A stretch of DNA of 64,000 bases from Flavobacteriales bacterium (GCA_018609055.1 JABAYJ010000005.1:1-64000), one strand, 5' to 3'; numbered from the stretch's first letter, positions 44,775-55,441 are shown. The notes: a model not told the origin generated them from the letters alone. Numbers and translations: made by a program.

Positions 44775-45383
44775 CTAATATACTGTCAAGTTCACTTTGT
44801 TGTTTTCAATAATCTTTCTTAGGTTAATAAGAGCATATCTCATTCTTCCCAAAGCAGTGTTAATACTGATGTCTTTTTTTTCTGCAATATCTTTAAAACT
44901 CATTTCCTTAAAATGCCTTAGAATAATGATTTCTCTTTGCTCTTCTGGTAAATAATCAATGATATTTCGCACATCCTTATGGATTTGTTCTTCAATCATA
45001 TCATCTTCTATACTAGATTCTTGCATATTAAGAATTGAGAAGATGTCAAAATCATCATCATCATTTTTAGAAGGGTTTTGACTCACAGTAGGCATTTTCT
45101 TTATTTTCCTAAAATGATCTATTGCTAAGTTGTGAGCAATTCGCATTGCCCAAGGCAAAAACTTTCCTTCTTCGTTATAAGAACCCTTTTTGAGGGTACG
45201 AATAATTTTAAAAAATGCATCTTGAAAAATATCTTCTGCAATTTTTCTATTCTTGACTAATGACATCAAGTAACTAAAAATACGATCTTTGTAACGAGTT
45301 AATATGATTTCGAATGATAAATCATTCCCTTCTAAATAACTCCTAATTAGCTCTTGATCAGAGCTTTTTCTGTTAGTTTCCAT
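44775..45383 (-). CDS. ECF-type RNA polymerase sigma factor
   Basis: 202 residues. The sigma-2 region contains YKDRIFSYLMSLVKNRKIAEDIFQDAFFKI (residues about 26-55) and the -10 recognition helix ENGKFLPWAMRIAHNLAIDHFR-like stretch; the sigma-4 region has LPEEQREIIILRHF and the HTH SFKDIAEKKDISINTALGRMRYAL. Group-IV factors redirect RNA polymerase to a stress or envelope regulon. No anti-sigma gene adjoins it: the next gene is gmk beyond a terminator. Likely monocistronic. Confidence 0.9.
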   Translation of the reverse strand: METNRKSSDQELIRSYLEGNDLSFEIILTRYKDRIFSYLMSLVKNRKIAEDIFQDAFFKIIRTLKKGSYNEEGKFLPWAMRIAHNLAIDHFRKIKKMPTVSQNPSKNDDDDFDIFSILNMQESSIEDDMIEEQIHKDVRNIIDYLPEEQREIIILRHFKEMSFKDIAEKKDISINTALGRMRYALINLRKIIENNKVNLTVY

Positions 45384-45533
45384 AATACTACTTATTTATT
45401 AAATGGGTTAATAATGTTGTTTAAGTAGAATTATAGAATAGGCAGTTTTGTTTTAGTGTGTGTTATATTGAACGTAAATATATGTAAAAGGTTTCCATTC
45501 TACCAAATTTAATTCACACATTTACTTTGTTTT

Positions 45534-45659
45534 ATGAAAAAAATAACAAAATTAATATACACATCAACCGAGCACATAATACCTCAATTGGTTTTTTTAT
45601 ATGTTTTGTTATTCTTAATTTTAAGGATTACTAATATAGAACTAAAACCTCACCAATAA
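45534..45659 (+). CDS. Candidate 41-residue membrane peptide overlapping the pruA start (TAATG)
   Basis: ATG at 45534 to TAA at 45657-45659 encodes MKKITKLIYTSTEHIIPQ, then a hydrophobic helix (LVFLYVLLFLILRI) and a short tail. Its stop overlaps the pruA start as TAATG, a layout that allows translational coupling. Basic start plus one helix looks like a real small membrane protein or a leader peptide, but no homologue is known to me. Confidence 0.4.
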   Translation: MKKITKLIYTSTEHIIPQLVFLYVLLFLILRITNIELKPHQ

Positions 45660-47284
45660 TGTCAAATGGATTTTATAATGTACCGTTTCATGGGAACGAA
45701 GAAGTATTAAGCTACGCACCAGGAAGTGCTGAGAGAGAAGAGTTACAGGCTAAGTATAAAGAAATGTACAACAATAAAATTGATGTACCTTCTTACATTG
45801 GAAGCAAACAAATTCATACAGATAATAAATTTACCATGTCACCACCACATGATCACAAGCATAGCTTGGGAACATACAGTTTGGGAACGAAGAAACATGT
45901 AGAAGAAGCAATTGAAGCAGCTTTAGCAGCAAAAAGCGACTGGGGAAACATGGCTTGGGAAAGCAGAGCAGCTATTTTTTTGAAAGCAGCCGATTTATTG
46001 GCAGGACCTTACAGAGCAAAAATGAATGCAGCTACCATGCTGGCGCAATCAAAAAACTGTTACCAAGCGGAGATTGATTCAGTTTGTGAGTTAATTGATT
46101 TCTTAAGAATGAATGTTGCTTACATGCAAGAAATCATGGAGATTCAACCTGATTCTAACTCAGGATTATGGAACAGATTAGAGTACAGGCCTCTTGAAGG
46201 ATTTGTATTTGCAATTACACCTTTCAACTTTACTGCAATTGCAGCAAATTTATGTGCGGCACCAGCAATGCTAGGAAATGTAGTAGTTTGGAAACCGGCA
46301 GAATCTCAAATATATTCTGCACAGGTAATCATGGAATTATTTAAAGAAGCTGGATTGCCAGATGGTGTTATCAATATGGTATTGGTAGATGGACCAGAAG
46401 CAGGAGAAGTAGTATTTAACCACAAAGATTTTGCAGGATTACACTTTACTGGTTCTACAGGTGTATTTAGACATTTATGGAAAATAATAGGAGATAACAT
46501 TGCTAACTACAGAACTTACCCAAAAATAGTAGGTGAAACTGGAGGAAAAGATTTTATTGTAGCACATAAATCTGCAATTCCTAAGCAAGTAGCAACAGGA
46601 ATTTCAAGAGGAGCATTCGAATTTCAAGGACAAAAATGTTCGGCAGCATCTAGAGTTTATTTACCATCCAATATGGCTGATGAAGTACTTGGATATGTGA
46701 AAGAAGATGTAGCTGATATGAAAATGGGAACTCCAGAAGATTTTGGAAACTTCATTAATGCTGTTATTGATGAAAATGCATTTGATAAAATTGCAGGATA
46801 CATTGATTACATCAAGAAACAAGATGATGCTGAGATTATTGCTGGTGGAAACTACGATAAATCGAAAGGATACTTTATTGAGCCTACAGTTGTGGTTACA
46901 AAAAGCGCTAAATTCAGAACAATGTGTGAAGAAATATTTGGCCCAGTAATTACAATCTTTGTGTATGATGAAGACAAGTTTGAAGAAACATTAGACTTAG
47001 TAGATTCTACTTCTGAGTATGCATTGACTGGTTCTATTTTCTCTCAAGATAGATACATGATTGACTTTGCAGCAGAGAAATTGAAAAATGCAGCAGGAAA
47101 CTTCTATATCAATGACAAACCAACTGGAGCAGTTGTAGGTCAGCAACCGTTTGGAGGAGCAAGAGGTTCTGGAACAAATGACAAAGCAGGATCAATCTTA
47201 AATATGTTGAGATGGGTTTCTCCAAGAACAATTAAGGAAACATTTGTAACTCCTACAGATTACAGATATCCGTTTTTAGGATAA
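45659..47284 (+). CDS. pruA: 1-pyrroline-5-carboxylate dehydrogenase (L-glutamate gamma-semialdehyde dehydrogenase)
   Basis: 541 residues, type I P5C dehydrogenase. Catalytic cysteine in EFQGQKCSAASRVYLP, general base in GETGGKDFIV, oxyanion asparagine in ITPFNFTAIAANL. The C-terminal ADRG-type region includes GAVVGQQPFGGARGSGTNDK. It oxidises glutamate semialdehyde to glutamate in proline catabolism. putA-type proline dehydrogenase is not fused or adjacent, as expected for the monofunctional form. Confidence 0.96.
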   Translation: MSNGFYNVPFHGNEEVLSYAPGSAEREELQAKYKEMYNNKIDVPSYIGSKQIHTDNKFTMSPPHDHKHSLGTYSLGTKKHVEEAIEAALAAKSDWGNMAWESRAAIFLKAADLLAGPYRAKMNAATMLAQSKNCYQAEIDSVCELIDFLRMNVAYMQEIMEIQPDSNSGLWNRLEYRPLEGFVFAITPFNFTAIAANLCAAPAMLGNVVVWKPAESQIYSAQVIMELFKEAGLPDGVINMVLVDGPEAGEVVFNHKDFAGLHFTGSTGVFRHLWKIIGDNIANYRTYPKIVGETGGKDFIVAHKSAIPKQVATGISRGAFEFQGQKCSAASRVYLPSNMADEVLGYVKEDVADMKMGTPEDFGNFINAVIDENAFDKIAGYIDYIKKQDDAEIIAGGNYDKSKGYFIEPTVVVTKSAKFRTMCEEIFGPVITIFVYDEDKFEETLDLVDSTSEYALTGSIFSQDRYMIDFAAEKLKNAAGNFYINDKPTGAVVGQQPFGGARGSGTNDKAGSILNMLRWVSPRTIKETFVTPTDYRYPFLG

Positions 47285-47295
47285 CATATAAACTT

Positions 47296-47327
47296 AAAAA
47301 GCTCTCTTTTAAGGGAGCTTTTTTTTT
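47296..47327 (+). terminator. Terminator of pruA
   Basis: AAAAAGCTCTC (47296-47306) pairs with GGGAGCTTTTT (47313-47323) with one wobble, then a T-run. Confidence 0.8.
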
Positions 47328-47337
47328 ACCAAAAAAG

Positions 47338-48840
47338 ATGAAAAAAATATTTTTACTAGGAGCATTATTGTTTGCTATAACAGCCTTAACTAATGCACAA
47401 GAATCAAGAACGACCTTAGTCGAGCGAGTTGAGCTAGACATAAAAGATGAAGCTGTAAGTAACTTTGAGGTTATTAGTTTGGCCGAAAATGGATTGATAA
47501 ATGTCTATTCTCAAAGAGAATCGAAAGGAAGAAAATGGACTTTTAAGAAAATGGATATCAACTTAACTGAAGTTGCCAAAAAAGAAATTGTAATCGGTAA
47601 GAAATATAGATTTGTTTCTTCATACGTTACAAAAACACATTTTCACGCTATGTTTAGAGTGAAAAGTAAGGCATTTAAAATTGTGAGTTTGGAACTGGAG
47701 TCAATGAAAATTCAAGATGTTGACAGTGAGTTACCAAAAGCTTTTTTTATGGAAAAGATGGTAGTAATAGGAGAGAATGCTGTGATAGATACCAAAACAA
47801 GAAAAGAAGCTTTTTTGACAGTAATTAATTGGAGTACAGGGAAGTCTAAAATAATCCCAATAAATGTTGCTGGAGCAAATGCCAAGAGAATTTTCTTTCA
47901 AAATTTTCAGGTATTGTCTGATGAATCAGAATTATTTGCTTTTGTTACTGCAAAAGCGGATAAAAAAACGGACACTTACGTAATAAGAGTAGACAGAAAA
48001 GGAAATAAAAAGAAGATTTTTTGCTTGACAGAAAAATATGAGAATGTGATTTCTGATATTTCGGTTTCTAAAATGGAAGACGAAGAGTTTATTTACACAG
48101 GAACCTATTCTGAAAAGAATGCAACCTATTCTAACGGATTGTTTTTTGCAAAATCGATAGGTTCAAGTCTTAAATTTATCGAATCATACAACTTCTTGTC
48201 ATTAAATAAATTTTTAGAATACTTGCCTGCAAGAAAGCAAGCTAAAGTTGAAAGAAAGCAAAAGCGTAAAGAAAAAAAAGGGAAGGAAATGAACATAAAT
48301 TACCTAATTGCCTCTCATGATATTATTAAAAAAGGAGATAAGTATATTATGCTTGGTGAAGCTTATTACCCAACTTACCGAACTGAAACTAGAACGGATG
48401 CTAATGGAAATGTTACCTACCGAACAGTATTTGATGGATATCAATATACCCATGCTGTAGTAGCTGGATTTGATAAAGATGGTGGATTAATCTGGGATAA
48501 TTCCTTCAAGCTTTTCCCTTCTTACAAACCTTACTTCGTTAAAAGATTTATTTCTGTTTCTGAAGCTAATGAAAAAGAAGTTCAGTTGGTATTTTCTGCT
48601 GGAAGATCAATTTACTCAAAAACTATAGATAATTTTAATGGAAAGACTATTGATGAAAAAGAGTCGGAAATTATAAGCACTGGAGATGAAGATGATAAAT
48701 TGACTTGGTCTGCATCAGCTGAAACTGATTACTGGTATGAAAGAAATTTCATTACTTATGGATACCAAAAAATTAAGAACAAAAGCGGGGATAAAAAGAG
48801 AAAAAGAAAGGTTTACTACATTAACAAAATTCAATATTAA
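47338..48840 (+). CDS. Exported protein of unknown function
   Basis: 500 residues with a signal peptide (IFLLGALLFAITALTNAQ). The rest is beta-rich with repeating strand units (for example FVSSYVTKTHFHAMFRVKSK, DKKTDTYVIRVDRKGNKKKIF, YTHAVVAGFDKDGGLIWDNSF), suggesting a propeller. A strongly basic insert lies near residue 300 (ARKQAKVERKQKRKEKKGKE) and the C-terminus is also basic. No family recognised. It begins inside the region just after the pruA terminator and ends in its own terminator, so it is probably a single gene. Confidence 0.6.
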   Translation: MKKIFLLGALLFAITALTNAQESRTTLVERVELDIKDEAVSNFEVISLAENGLINVYSQRESKGRKWTFKKMDINLTEVAKKEIVIGKKYRFVSSYVTKTHFHAMFRVKSKAFKIVSLELESMKIQDVDSELPKAFFMEKMVVIGENAVIDTKTRKEAFLTVINWSTGKSKIIPINVAGANAKRIFFQNFQVLSDESELFAFVTAKADKKTDTYVIRVDRKGNKKKIFCLTEKYENVISDISVSKMEDEEFIYTGTYSEKNATYSNGLFFAKSIGSSLKFIESYNFLSLNKFLEYLPARKQAKVERKQKRKEKKGKEMNINYLIASHDIIKKGDKYIMLGEAYYPTYRTETRTDANGNVTYRTVFDGYQYTHAVVAGFDKDGGLIWDNSFKLFPSYKPYFVKRFISVSEANEKEVQLVFSAGRSIYSKTIDNFNGKTIDEKESEIISTGDEDDKLTWSASAETDYWYERNFITYGYQKIKNKSGDKKRKRKVYYINKIQY

Positions 48841-48858
48841 TTGATTTGAACAAATTTG

Positions 48859-48888
48859 AAAAGCTCCAATACACTTGGAGCTTTTTTT
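48859..48888 (+). terminator. Terminator of the exported-protein gene
   Basis: AAAAGCTCCAA (48859-48869) pairs with TTGGAGCTTTT (48875-48885), loop TACAC, followed by T residues. Confidence 0.9.
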
Positions 48889-48903
48889 ATATACTTTTAT
48901 GGT

Positions 48904-49455
48904 ATGAAAATTTACACAAAAACAGGAGACAAAGGAGAAACCTCTTTATTGGGTGGAGCAAGAGTTCCTAAATTCCATTTACGAATAGAAGCTTACGGAA
49001 CGGTAGACGAATTAAACTCTCATTTGGGATTAATTCGCGACCAAGAAATGGAGAAAGAAACAAAAGATTTTTTAATCCAAATACAAGATAATTTATTTGT
49101 GCTGGGATCTAACCTTGCTAAAGAACCAGGGAAGGATAAAGTAAAAATTCCTTCTATTTCGGAGACTGAAATTGAAGAGTTGGAACATAAAATGGATGAA
49201 ATGAATGAGACTTTACCCGACATGAAGTTTTTTGTTTTGCCAGGAGGACACCCAACAGTTTCTATGTGTCACATTGCTAGATGTGTGTGCAGAAGAGCTG
49301 AAAGAATATCTGTTCACCTAGCTATGGAAAGCGAAGTAGATGCAGTTATTACTAAATACCTAAATAGATTATCTGACTACCTGTTCGTATTGAGCCGTAA
49401 ATTTACTCAAGATTTAAATGCTGAAGAAATTCCTTGGATTCCCAAGAAAGATTAA
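48904..49455 (+). CDS. PduO-type cob(I)alamin adenosyltransferase
   Basis: 183 residues from the ATG at 48904, which starts the conserved MKIYTKTGDKGETSLLGG (an upstream TTG at 48856 lies within the preceding terminator). The ATP- and cobalamin-binding part is VCRRAERISV with NRLSDYLFVLSR. It transfers adenosine to cob(I)alamin to make adenosylcobalamin, for enzymes such as methylmalonyl-CoA mutase. Possibly relevant to the B12-type radical SAM enzyme at 59722, though those use methylcobalamin or bound cobalamin. Confidence 0.92.
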   Translation: MKIYTKTGDKGETSLLGGARVPKFHLRIEAYGTVDELNSHLGLIRDQEMEKETKDFLIQIQDNLFVLGSNLAKEPGKDKVKIPSISETEIEELEHKMDEMNETLPDMKFFVLPGGHPTVSMCHIARCVCRRAERISVHLAMESEVDAVITKYLNRLSDYLFVLSRKFTQDLNAEEIPWIPKKD

Positions 49456-49479
49456 TCTCCTCCATTTAACATACTTTAT

Positions 49480-49520
49480 AACCCTTTAACAGAATTTATG
49501 TTTGAGGGTTTTCTTTTTGT
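49480..49520 (+). terminator. Possible terminator of the adenosyltransferase gene
   Basis: AACCCT (49480-49485) can pair with AGGGTT (49505-49510) across a long loop, followed by a T-rich tract. Short stem, so only moderate support. Confidence 0.45.
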
Positions 49521-49580
49521 ATTAAATTTGACTAACAATGTAACTTTTTGATCAATTAGAAGTTATAGCTAAAAGAAACT

Positions 49581-52103
49581 ATGAAATCCCTACTCATATT
49601 TATTTTCATGTGTGTTCAGTTTTCGATTCATTCGCAATCGATTTCAGGATTTGTAATGGATGAAAATAATTCGCCAGTTCCTTTTGCTAATTTATATATT
49701 AAGTCTAACGCTCTTGGTACGTCTACAGATGTCAATGGGAAGTACTTTTACCAATTTACCAATCAAGGAATTTATACTGTTGTAGTAACTGCTGTGGGGT
49801 TTAAAACACAAGAGTTTACTGTTACACTTGAGGATAACAGTGAAATTGTGAAAAACGTATGGTTAGTTACAGATGTTAAACAACTAGAGGAGCTCCAAGT
49901 AAATAGTAAGGGAAGAGATCCAGCTTATGGCATTATTAATAAAGCTATAGACAGGAAAGAAAGATGGAATACTCAAGTAAAATCGAGTAAATGTGAGGTT
50001 TATATTAAGGCCAAAGAGATAATTGGTGCGAAAGAAAAAAGCAAACGAGATAAAGTAAAAGAGCGTTTAGAAAATCAAAAGAAAAGCGAAGAGGCAGCTA
50101 AAGAAAAAACTGATGAAGAATTATTAGATGAGGCTACTCGTAATAAGAAAAGAGAAATTAGCAGACTTGCTAGCAGCATAAATATGATGGAGGTGAAAAT
50201 GGAACGTCACTACCAATATCCAGATAAAGTAAAAGAGATAAGAACAGCATATAAGGAATACGGAAGTACTTTTGGATTGTTCTTTAAAAACACCTTTCAA
50301 AGTGATTTTAATTTCTACGATAACTTAATGAATTTGTATAAGTTGAATGAAGTTCCATTGGTTTCTCCACTTAACAATCTATCGGTTCTTACTTATAAAT
50401 TTAAGCTTATAGAAACCACTTTTGACGAGGGCGTAATGGTATGGGAAATCGAAGTTACTCCAAGAAAAAAAGGAAACGCAACCTACGAAGGTTTTATCTG
50501 GATAAGGGATAACTCTTTTAATATTGATAAAGTAGATTTATCAATTACTGGTAATGGACTTAAGAAATATAGAAAATTCAGAATTCAACAAGATTATTTT
50601 TTTGATGCAGACTCTAACTTGCTGTTAGAGAAGCAAGTTTTTGATTATGAAGAGAAAACTGGTGGGCAAAAGTTCATAGGAAAAACACTTGTTACTTATT
50701 CTAATTATGAATTGAATCCTGTTTTTCCTAAGAGGTATTTTTCCAATGAAGTAGGTGTTACAACTGCCGAAGCGTACGAAAGAGACTCAAGTTATTGGGA
50801 CGAGCTAAGGCCAGAACCATTAACCAAAGAAGAACAAAGATTTCAGTTTGTAAAGGACAGTATTTACGAGTTTGTGAATTCGCCTGCTTATCTGGATTCT
50901 GTAGATTCTGTGTATAATAAAGTTACATTACTAAATGTTGTTTGGGATGGTGTAGGATTTAGGAATCGTACAAAAAAACAATCTTGGCGTTTTGGTTCTT
51001 TACCCGAATTAATTTCTTTTGATCCTATTAATTTTTTAAGGTTAGGCCCTGGAGTATCTTATTTCAGAAGATTCGAAAATGAAAAAACAATTAATGTTTC
51101 AGGAGGACTAAGTATTGGTTTACTTAATAATGACTGGAAAGGAAACTTTAGGATTGGAACAAAATATGACCCTATACACCTTGGTAGAGTTGATTTATAC
51201 GTAGGAAAACGATTCGATTTATTAGTGTTTGATGACGCACTATTTAATAAGTTTCAAAGAAACAACTGGATTGAAACTGGTTATTTAGTAGCTAGAACAT
51301 CTCGTGAATTATTTAATGGATTTTATTCTTCACTTTGGTATAGCTATGATGACAGATCATCTATTGATAGTTATAATTTTACTCCAATTTTCGATTCAAT
51401 TTTTCCAGGACAAGTTAATGCTGCAGCATCATTTGATGGCTATAAATCTTCTCGTCTTGGAATTTCATTCTCTTTTACCCCGTTCCAAAAGTACATGATG
51501 GAACCTAAGCGTAAAGTAGTATTAGGGAGTGTTTGGCCAGAGTTTTCAGTTAGTTATGAGAAAGGAGTAAAAGGTCTTTTTGGTAGTGCAATTGATTACG
51601 ATTACTTAAGTTTCTCTATTCTTCATTCATTTAATGTAAGGACTTTAGGAACTTCTTCTTATAGATTTGAAGCAGGTAAATTTTTAACCAAAAATGAGTT
51701 AAAAAGAGAAGATAATAAGATTTTTGGAAGAAGTGATCAGTGGTTTTTCGCCTCTTTTCTAACATCTATGCAATTGCAGGATACTACTTTGAACGTTACT
51801 GATAGTTACTTGAAACTAAATTATATTCACCATTTTAATGGGGCAATTATAAATTACGTTCCTCTGGTAAAAAAACTAGGAATTCATACTGTGGCTGGAG
51901 TTAGTGGAATTATGATTCCTCAATACAATTACCAATATGCCGAAGTATTTGTAGGAATCGAACGTTCTTTCCGATTATCTAGAACACGATTTAGATTAGG
52001 AGTTTATGGAGTAGAAGCACGTTCGAGCTTAAATAAAATTGACCCAAAAATTAAATTTGGAATCAATTTCTATAGCTTCAGAAATGACGATTGGGGATAT
52101 TAA
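49581..52103 (+). CDS. DUF5686 outer-membrane protein with N-terminal carboxypeptidase-regulatory-like domain
   Basis: 840 residues: signal peptide ([12 protein letters not shown]), a carboxypeptidase-regulatory-like fold ([22 protein letters not shown] ... GKYFYQF, about 21-100), then the DUF5686 segment ([15 protein letters not shown]) and a long barrel-like C-terminal half ending in aromatic strands ([18 protein letters not shown]). A Lys/Glu-rich insert lies near 155-200. Resembles a plug-less receptor; role unknown. The stop overlaps fbp by 4 bases, convergent. Confidence 0.85.
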   Translation: MKSLLIFIFMCVQFSIHSQSISGFVMDENNSPVPFANLYIKSNALGTSTDVNGKYFYQFTNQGIYTVVVTAVGFKTQEFTVTLEDNSEIVKNVWLVTDVKQLEELQVNSKGRDPAYGIINKAIDRKERWNTQVKSSKCEVYIKAKEIIGAKEKSKRDKVKERLENQKKSEEAAKEKTDEELLDEATRNKKREISRLASSINMMEVKMERHYQYPDKVKEIRTAYKEYGSTFGLFFKNTFQSDFNFYDNLMNLYKLNEVPLVSPLNNLSVLTYKFKLIETTFDEGVMVWEIEVTPRKKGNATYEGFIWIRDNSFNIDKVDLSITGNGLKKYRKFRIQQDYFFDADSNLLLEKQVFDYEEKTGGQKFIGKTLVTYSNYELNPVFPKRYFSNEVGVTTAEAYERDSSYWDELRPEPLTKEEQRFQFVKDSIYEFVNSPAYLDSVDSVYNKVTLLNVVWDGVGFRNRTKKQSWRFGSLPELISFDPINFLRLGPGVSYFRRFENEKTINVSGGLSIGLLNNDWKGNFRIGTKYDPIHLGRVDLYVGKRFDLLVFDDALFNKFQRNNWIETGYLVARTSRELFNGFYSSLWYSYDDRSSIDSYNFTPIFDSIFPGQVNAAASFDGYKSSRLGISFSFTPFQKYMMEPKRKVVLGSVWPEFSVSYEKGVKGLFGSAIDYDYLSFSILHSFNVRTLGTSSYRFEAGKFLTKNELKREDNKIFGRSDQWFFASFLTSMQLQDTTLNVTDSYLKLNYIHHFNGAIINYVPLVKKLGIHTVAGVSGIMIPQYNYQYAEVFVGIERSFRLSRTRFRLGVYGVEARSSLNKIDPKIKFGINFYSFRNDDWGY

Positions 52104-53101
52104 TTTTCCTTTATAAACTCATGAATGGTATCCACCATATTGCTAGATCCAACAATAAAAGGAACTCTTTGGTGAAGTTCAGTTGGTTTTAATTCCATTA
52201 TTCTTTTTTCGCCATCAGTAGCTTTTCCACCAGCTTGTTCTATAATAAAAGCAAGAGGATTACATTCGTAAAGTAACCTTAGTTTTCCTTTAGGAGATTC
52301 ATCTGTACTGGGATAAACGTAAACACCTCCTTTCAATAAATTCCTATGAAAATCAGCAACTAACGAACCAATATAGCGAGCTGTGTAAGGCCTATTTGTT
52401 GCTTTATCAATTCCTTTGGTGTAATCGATATAGTTTCTTAATCCTTGCGAAGTTCTGTTGTAATTCCCTTCGTTCATAGAGAATATCTTTCCGTCTTTGC
52501 TTGTTTGCATATCAGGATGCGATAAATAAAATGTTCCTAAAGATGAATCGTAAGTGAATCCATTAGTTCCATTTCCAGTAGTGTAAATTAGCATAGTAGA
52601 AGATCCGTACAAAACGTAACCACCTGCTACTTGCTCAGTTCCTGGTTGTAAAAAATCTTCTAAAACTACAGGAGTTCCAGCTGGAGAAATTCTTCGGTAA
52701 ACCGAAAAAATTGTTCCTACCGATACATTCACATCAATGTTAGATGAACCATCCAAAGGATCCATAGCTACCACATAATTTCCATTCATTGATTCTCCAT
52801 CAAAAGCTACAAAGTCGTCATCTTCTTCAGAAGTAATTCCACAAACAATCTCTCTGTTTTTAAGTGCTTTAATGAATACATCATTGGCATATAAATCCAA
52901 TTTTTGCTGTTCCTCTCCTTGAATATTTTCGGTACCTACGGCTCCCAAAATATGTTCAGCAAGTCCTGCTTTATTTAATTCATGATGCACAATTTTAGAT
53001 GCCAATCTGATAGAGCTTAAAATACTAGATAGCTCACCAGTAGCATATTTAAAATCATACTGCTTTTCTATAATAAACTCGCCAAGGGTAACTGATTTCA
53101 T
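52100..53101 (-). CDS. fbp: Class I fructose-1,6-bisphosphatase
   Basis: 333 residues. The metal-binding signature [22 protein letters not shown] and the preceding SEEDD (EEDDDF), plus [23 protein letters not shown] and [12 protein letters not shown], identify the enzyme. It hydrolyses fructose 1,6-bisphosphate in gluconeogenesis. Monocistronic. Confidence 0.97.
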   Translation of the reverse strand: MKSVTLGEFIIEKQYDFKYATGELSSILSSIRLASKIVHHELNKAGLAEHILGAVGTENIQGEEQQKLDLYANDVFIKALKNREIVCGITSEEDDDFVAFDGESMNGNYVVAMDPLDGSSNIDVNVSVGTIFSVYRRISPAGTPVVLEDFLQPGTEQVAGGYVLYGSSTMLIYTTGNGTNGFTYDSSLGTFYLSHPDMQTSKDGKIFSMNEGNYNRTSQGLRNYIDYTKGIDKATNRPYTARYIGSLVADFHRNLLKGGVYVYPSTDESPKGKLRLLYECNPLAFIIEQAGGKATDGEKRIMELKPTELHQRVPFIVGSSNMVDTIHEFIKEN

Positions 53102-53240
53102 TTGGATTAAATTTTAAATCTGGGTAAAAATACGGTTATTAAATGATTGTAAAAAATATACCCCGTTAGATTTTACTTTGTCTTAGGGTTTCGGTAATTT
53201 TATGAATAATGCAATACTAAATTAAATATATAAGTAGCAA

Positions 53241-54614
53241 ATGTCAGACGTAAAAAAGTACATAGAAGAACACAAGGATAGATTCATAGATGAGATAGTA
53301 GATTTATTAAAAATACCTTCGGTAAGTGCTGATCCAGCTTATGATGCTGAGGTGAAAAGATGCGCAGAGCATGTGAAACAAAGTTTGTTAAGTGCAGGAG
53401 TAGATTTTGCAGAAATTTGCGAAACAGAAGGTCATCCAATTGTGTATGGAGAAAAAATGATTGATCCATCTTTGCCTACTGTTTTGGTTTATGGACATTA
53501 TGATGTACAACCGCCAGACCCAATTGAATTATGGACAAGCCCACCATTTGAACCAGTAATAAAAGACGGATACATTTATGCAAGAGGTTCTGCAGATGAT
53601 AAAGGACAATTTTACATGCATGTGAAAGCTTTTGAACACATGATAAAGACAAACTCTTTGCCATGTAATGCAAAGTTTATGATTGAAGGAGAAGAAGAAG
53701 TAGGGTCTAAAAACTTAGGAATATTTGTAAAAGCAAACAAAGAAAAATTAAAAGCTGATACGATTGTTATTTCTGATACTTCTATGATTTCTAACGATTG
53801 CCCATCTATTGCAGTTGGATTAAGAGGTTTGAGTTATATGGAGGTTGAAGTAACTGGGCCAAACAGAGATTTACACTCAGGTTTATACGGAGGTGCAGTT
53901 GGGAATCCAATCAATATTTTGTGTAATATGATTGCATCTTTAACAGATGAAAACAACCACATTACTGTAAAAGGATTTTATGACAATGTAGAAGTAGTTT
54001 CTGACGAAGACAGAGCAGAAATGGCGAAAGCACCATTTAATCAAGACGATTACAACAAGGAATTGAACATAAAAGAAGGATTTGGAGAAAAAGGATACTC
54101 TACAAACGAAAGAACATCTATTCGTCCAACTTTGGATGTAAACGGAATATGGGGAGGATATATTGGAGAAGGAGCTAAAACTGTATTGCCTTCAAAAGCT
54201 TATGCAAAAATCTCAATGAGATTAGTGCCAGGACAAAGTTCTGATGAGATTACAGAGAAATTTCAAGCACATTTTGAATCCATTGCGCCAGATGCAGTGA
54301 GAGTAAAAGTAACGCCACATCACGGAGGAGAACCATTTTTGATTCCTACTGATTTTCCAGCTTACCAAGCAGCAAGCCAAGCAATGGAAACTACTTTTGG
54401 AGTAAAACCAATTCCAGTTCGTGGAGGAGGAAGTATTCCAATTACATCAATGTTTGAGGAAGAATTAGGACTTAAATCAGTTCTTATGGGGTTTGGATTG
54501 GCAACTGATGACATTCACTCACCAGATGAGCATTATGGTATTTTTAATTACCTAAAAGGAATTGAAACGATCCCTTATTTCTACAAGTATTTTACTGAAG
54601 GATTTGGTAAGTAA
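53241..54614 (+). CDS. M20-family dipeptidase
   Basis: 457 residues. The metal-binding residues are the histidine in VYGHYDVQPPDP, the aspartate in ARGSADDKGQ and the glutamates in EGEEEVGS; the last histidine is in DIHSPDEHYGI. The dimerisation lid lies around 190-310. Typical of cytosolic dinuclear-zinc dipeptidases of the CNDP type. Exact peptide preference cannot be read. Ends at the shared palindromic terminator. Confidence 0.93.
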   Translation: MSDVKKYIEEHKDRFIDEIVDLLKIPSVSADPAYDAEVKRCAEHVKQSLLSAGVDFAEICETEGHPIVYGEKMIDPSLPTVLVYGHYDVQPPDPIELWTSPPFEPVIKDGYIYARGSADDKGQFYMHVKAFEHMIKTNSLPCNAKFMIEGEEEVGSKNLGIFVKANKEKLKADTIVISDTSMISNDCPSIAVGLRGLSYMEVEVTGPNRDLHSGLYGGAVGNPINILCNMIASLTDENNHITVKGFYDNVEVVSDEDRAEMAKAPFNQDDYNKELNIKEGFGEKGYSTNERTSIRPTLDVNGIWGGYIGEGAKTVLPSKAYAKISMRLVPGQSSDEITEKFQAHFESIAPDAVRVKVTPHHGGEPFLIPTDFPAYQAASQAMETTFGVKPIPVRGGGSIPITSMFEEELGLKSVLMGFGLATDDIHSPDEHYGIFNYLKGIETIPYFYKYFTEGFGK

Positions 54615-54640
54615 TTGAATTATATTTTTTGGTAACAAAA

Positions 54641-54674
54641 AAAAGCAGAGTTAGAAATTTCTAACTCTGCTTTT
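54641..54674. terminator. Bidirectional terminator
   Basis: A perfect 34-base palindrome, with 17-base arms AAAAGCAGAGTTAGAAA and TTTCTAACTCTGCTTTT, flanked by an A-run before and T-rich sequence after. It serves the M20 peptidase and the converging carbonic anhydrase. Confidence 0.92.
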
Positions 54675-54704
54675 CGTTTTTCTGCTTATTAACCCATTAT
54701 TAAT

Positions 54705-55441
54705 TTACAGAAACTCTACTTTTCCACTGTCCATATCGTAAACAGCACCAACTATTTTTATTTCTCCGTTATCCTCCATTTCTTTTAGGATTGGGCTTTG
54801 TTTCCTTATCTCATTTATGGTTTTTTTCACGTTACTTTCGCAAGCCATATGAACGAACTCTTCGTTTTTAGATGTCTTGTCTCCTTCATATTCTAATGAA
54901 AGAACCGCAGGTCTTATTTTAGCAAGCATAGGTGTAATATTTCCTAACTTAACATTATCTACAGCTGCTTTTACGGCACCACAATGTTCGTGACCCATTA
55001 CTAATATTACTTTAGATCCAGATACTTTACAGGCAAACTCCATGCTTCCAAGTATGTCTTCGTTTACAAAGTTACCTGCAACACGTGCTACAAAGATATC
55101 CCCAATCCCTCTGTCGAATACATCTTCTACTGGTACTCGGCTATCTACACAGAGAGTACAATTGCTTTTGGGAATTGAGATAACGTACTGTTTCTTACTT
55201 GGGCAGAATGGTCACGAGCTGTTAAATCATTATTTAAGAACCTTTCGTTACCATCTTTAAATGAGGTGATTACTGCATCTGGAGTTAGAGCATCTTGCTG
55301 TTCCTTGGTTAGTACTTCTTGTACCAATCCCTTAATTTCTTCTTTTGTTTCAACTTCAGCTATTTTTACTGGAGTTTCCGAAGGCGAATTGCAACTCATC
55401 ATAAAAGTTGCTAAGCCAATTACTGTGATTATTGTTTTCAT
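54705..55441 (-). pseudogene. Exported (lipoprotein) beta-carbonic anhydrase, interrupted by a one-base frameshift
   Basis: The first frame (55441-55145) starts with a lipoprotein signal (ATFMMSC-NS) and runs to FPKAIVLSV then stop; the second continues with the zinc-ligand motif GHEHCGAVKAA and the rest of the enzyme. Restoring one base at about 55151 (CTCTCTTGTGTA in place of CTCTCTGTGTA) yields IVLSCVDSRVPVEDVFDRGIG, the first zinc site (C, D, R), and a 245-residue protein. A beta-class enzyme would convert CO2 and bicarbonate, here in the periplasm or on the outer membrane. Broken as written; either a real lesion or a homopolymer error. Confidence 0.85.
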
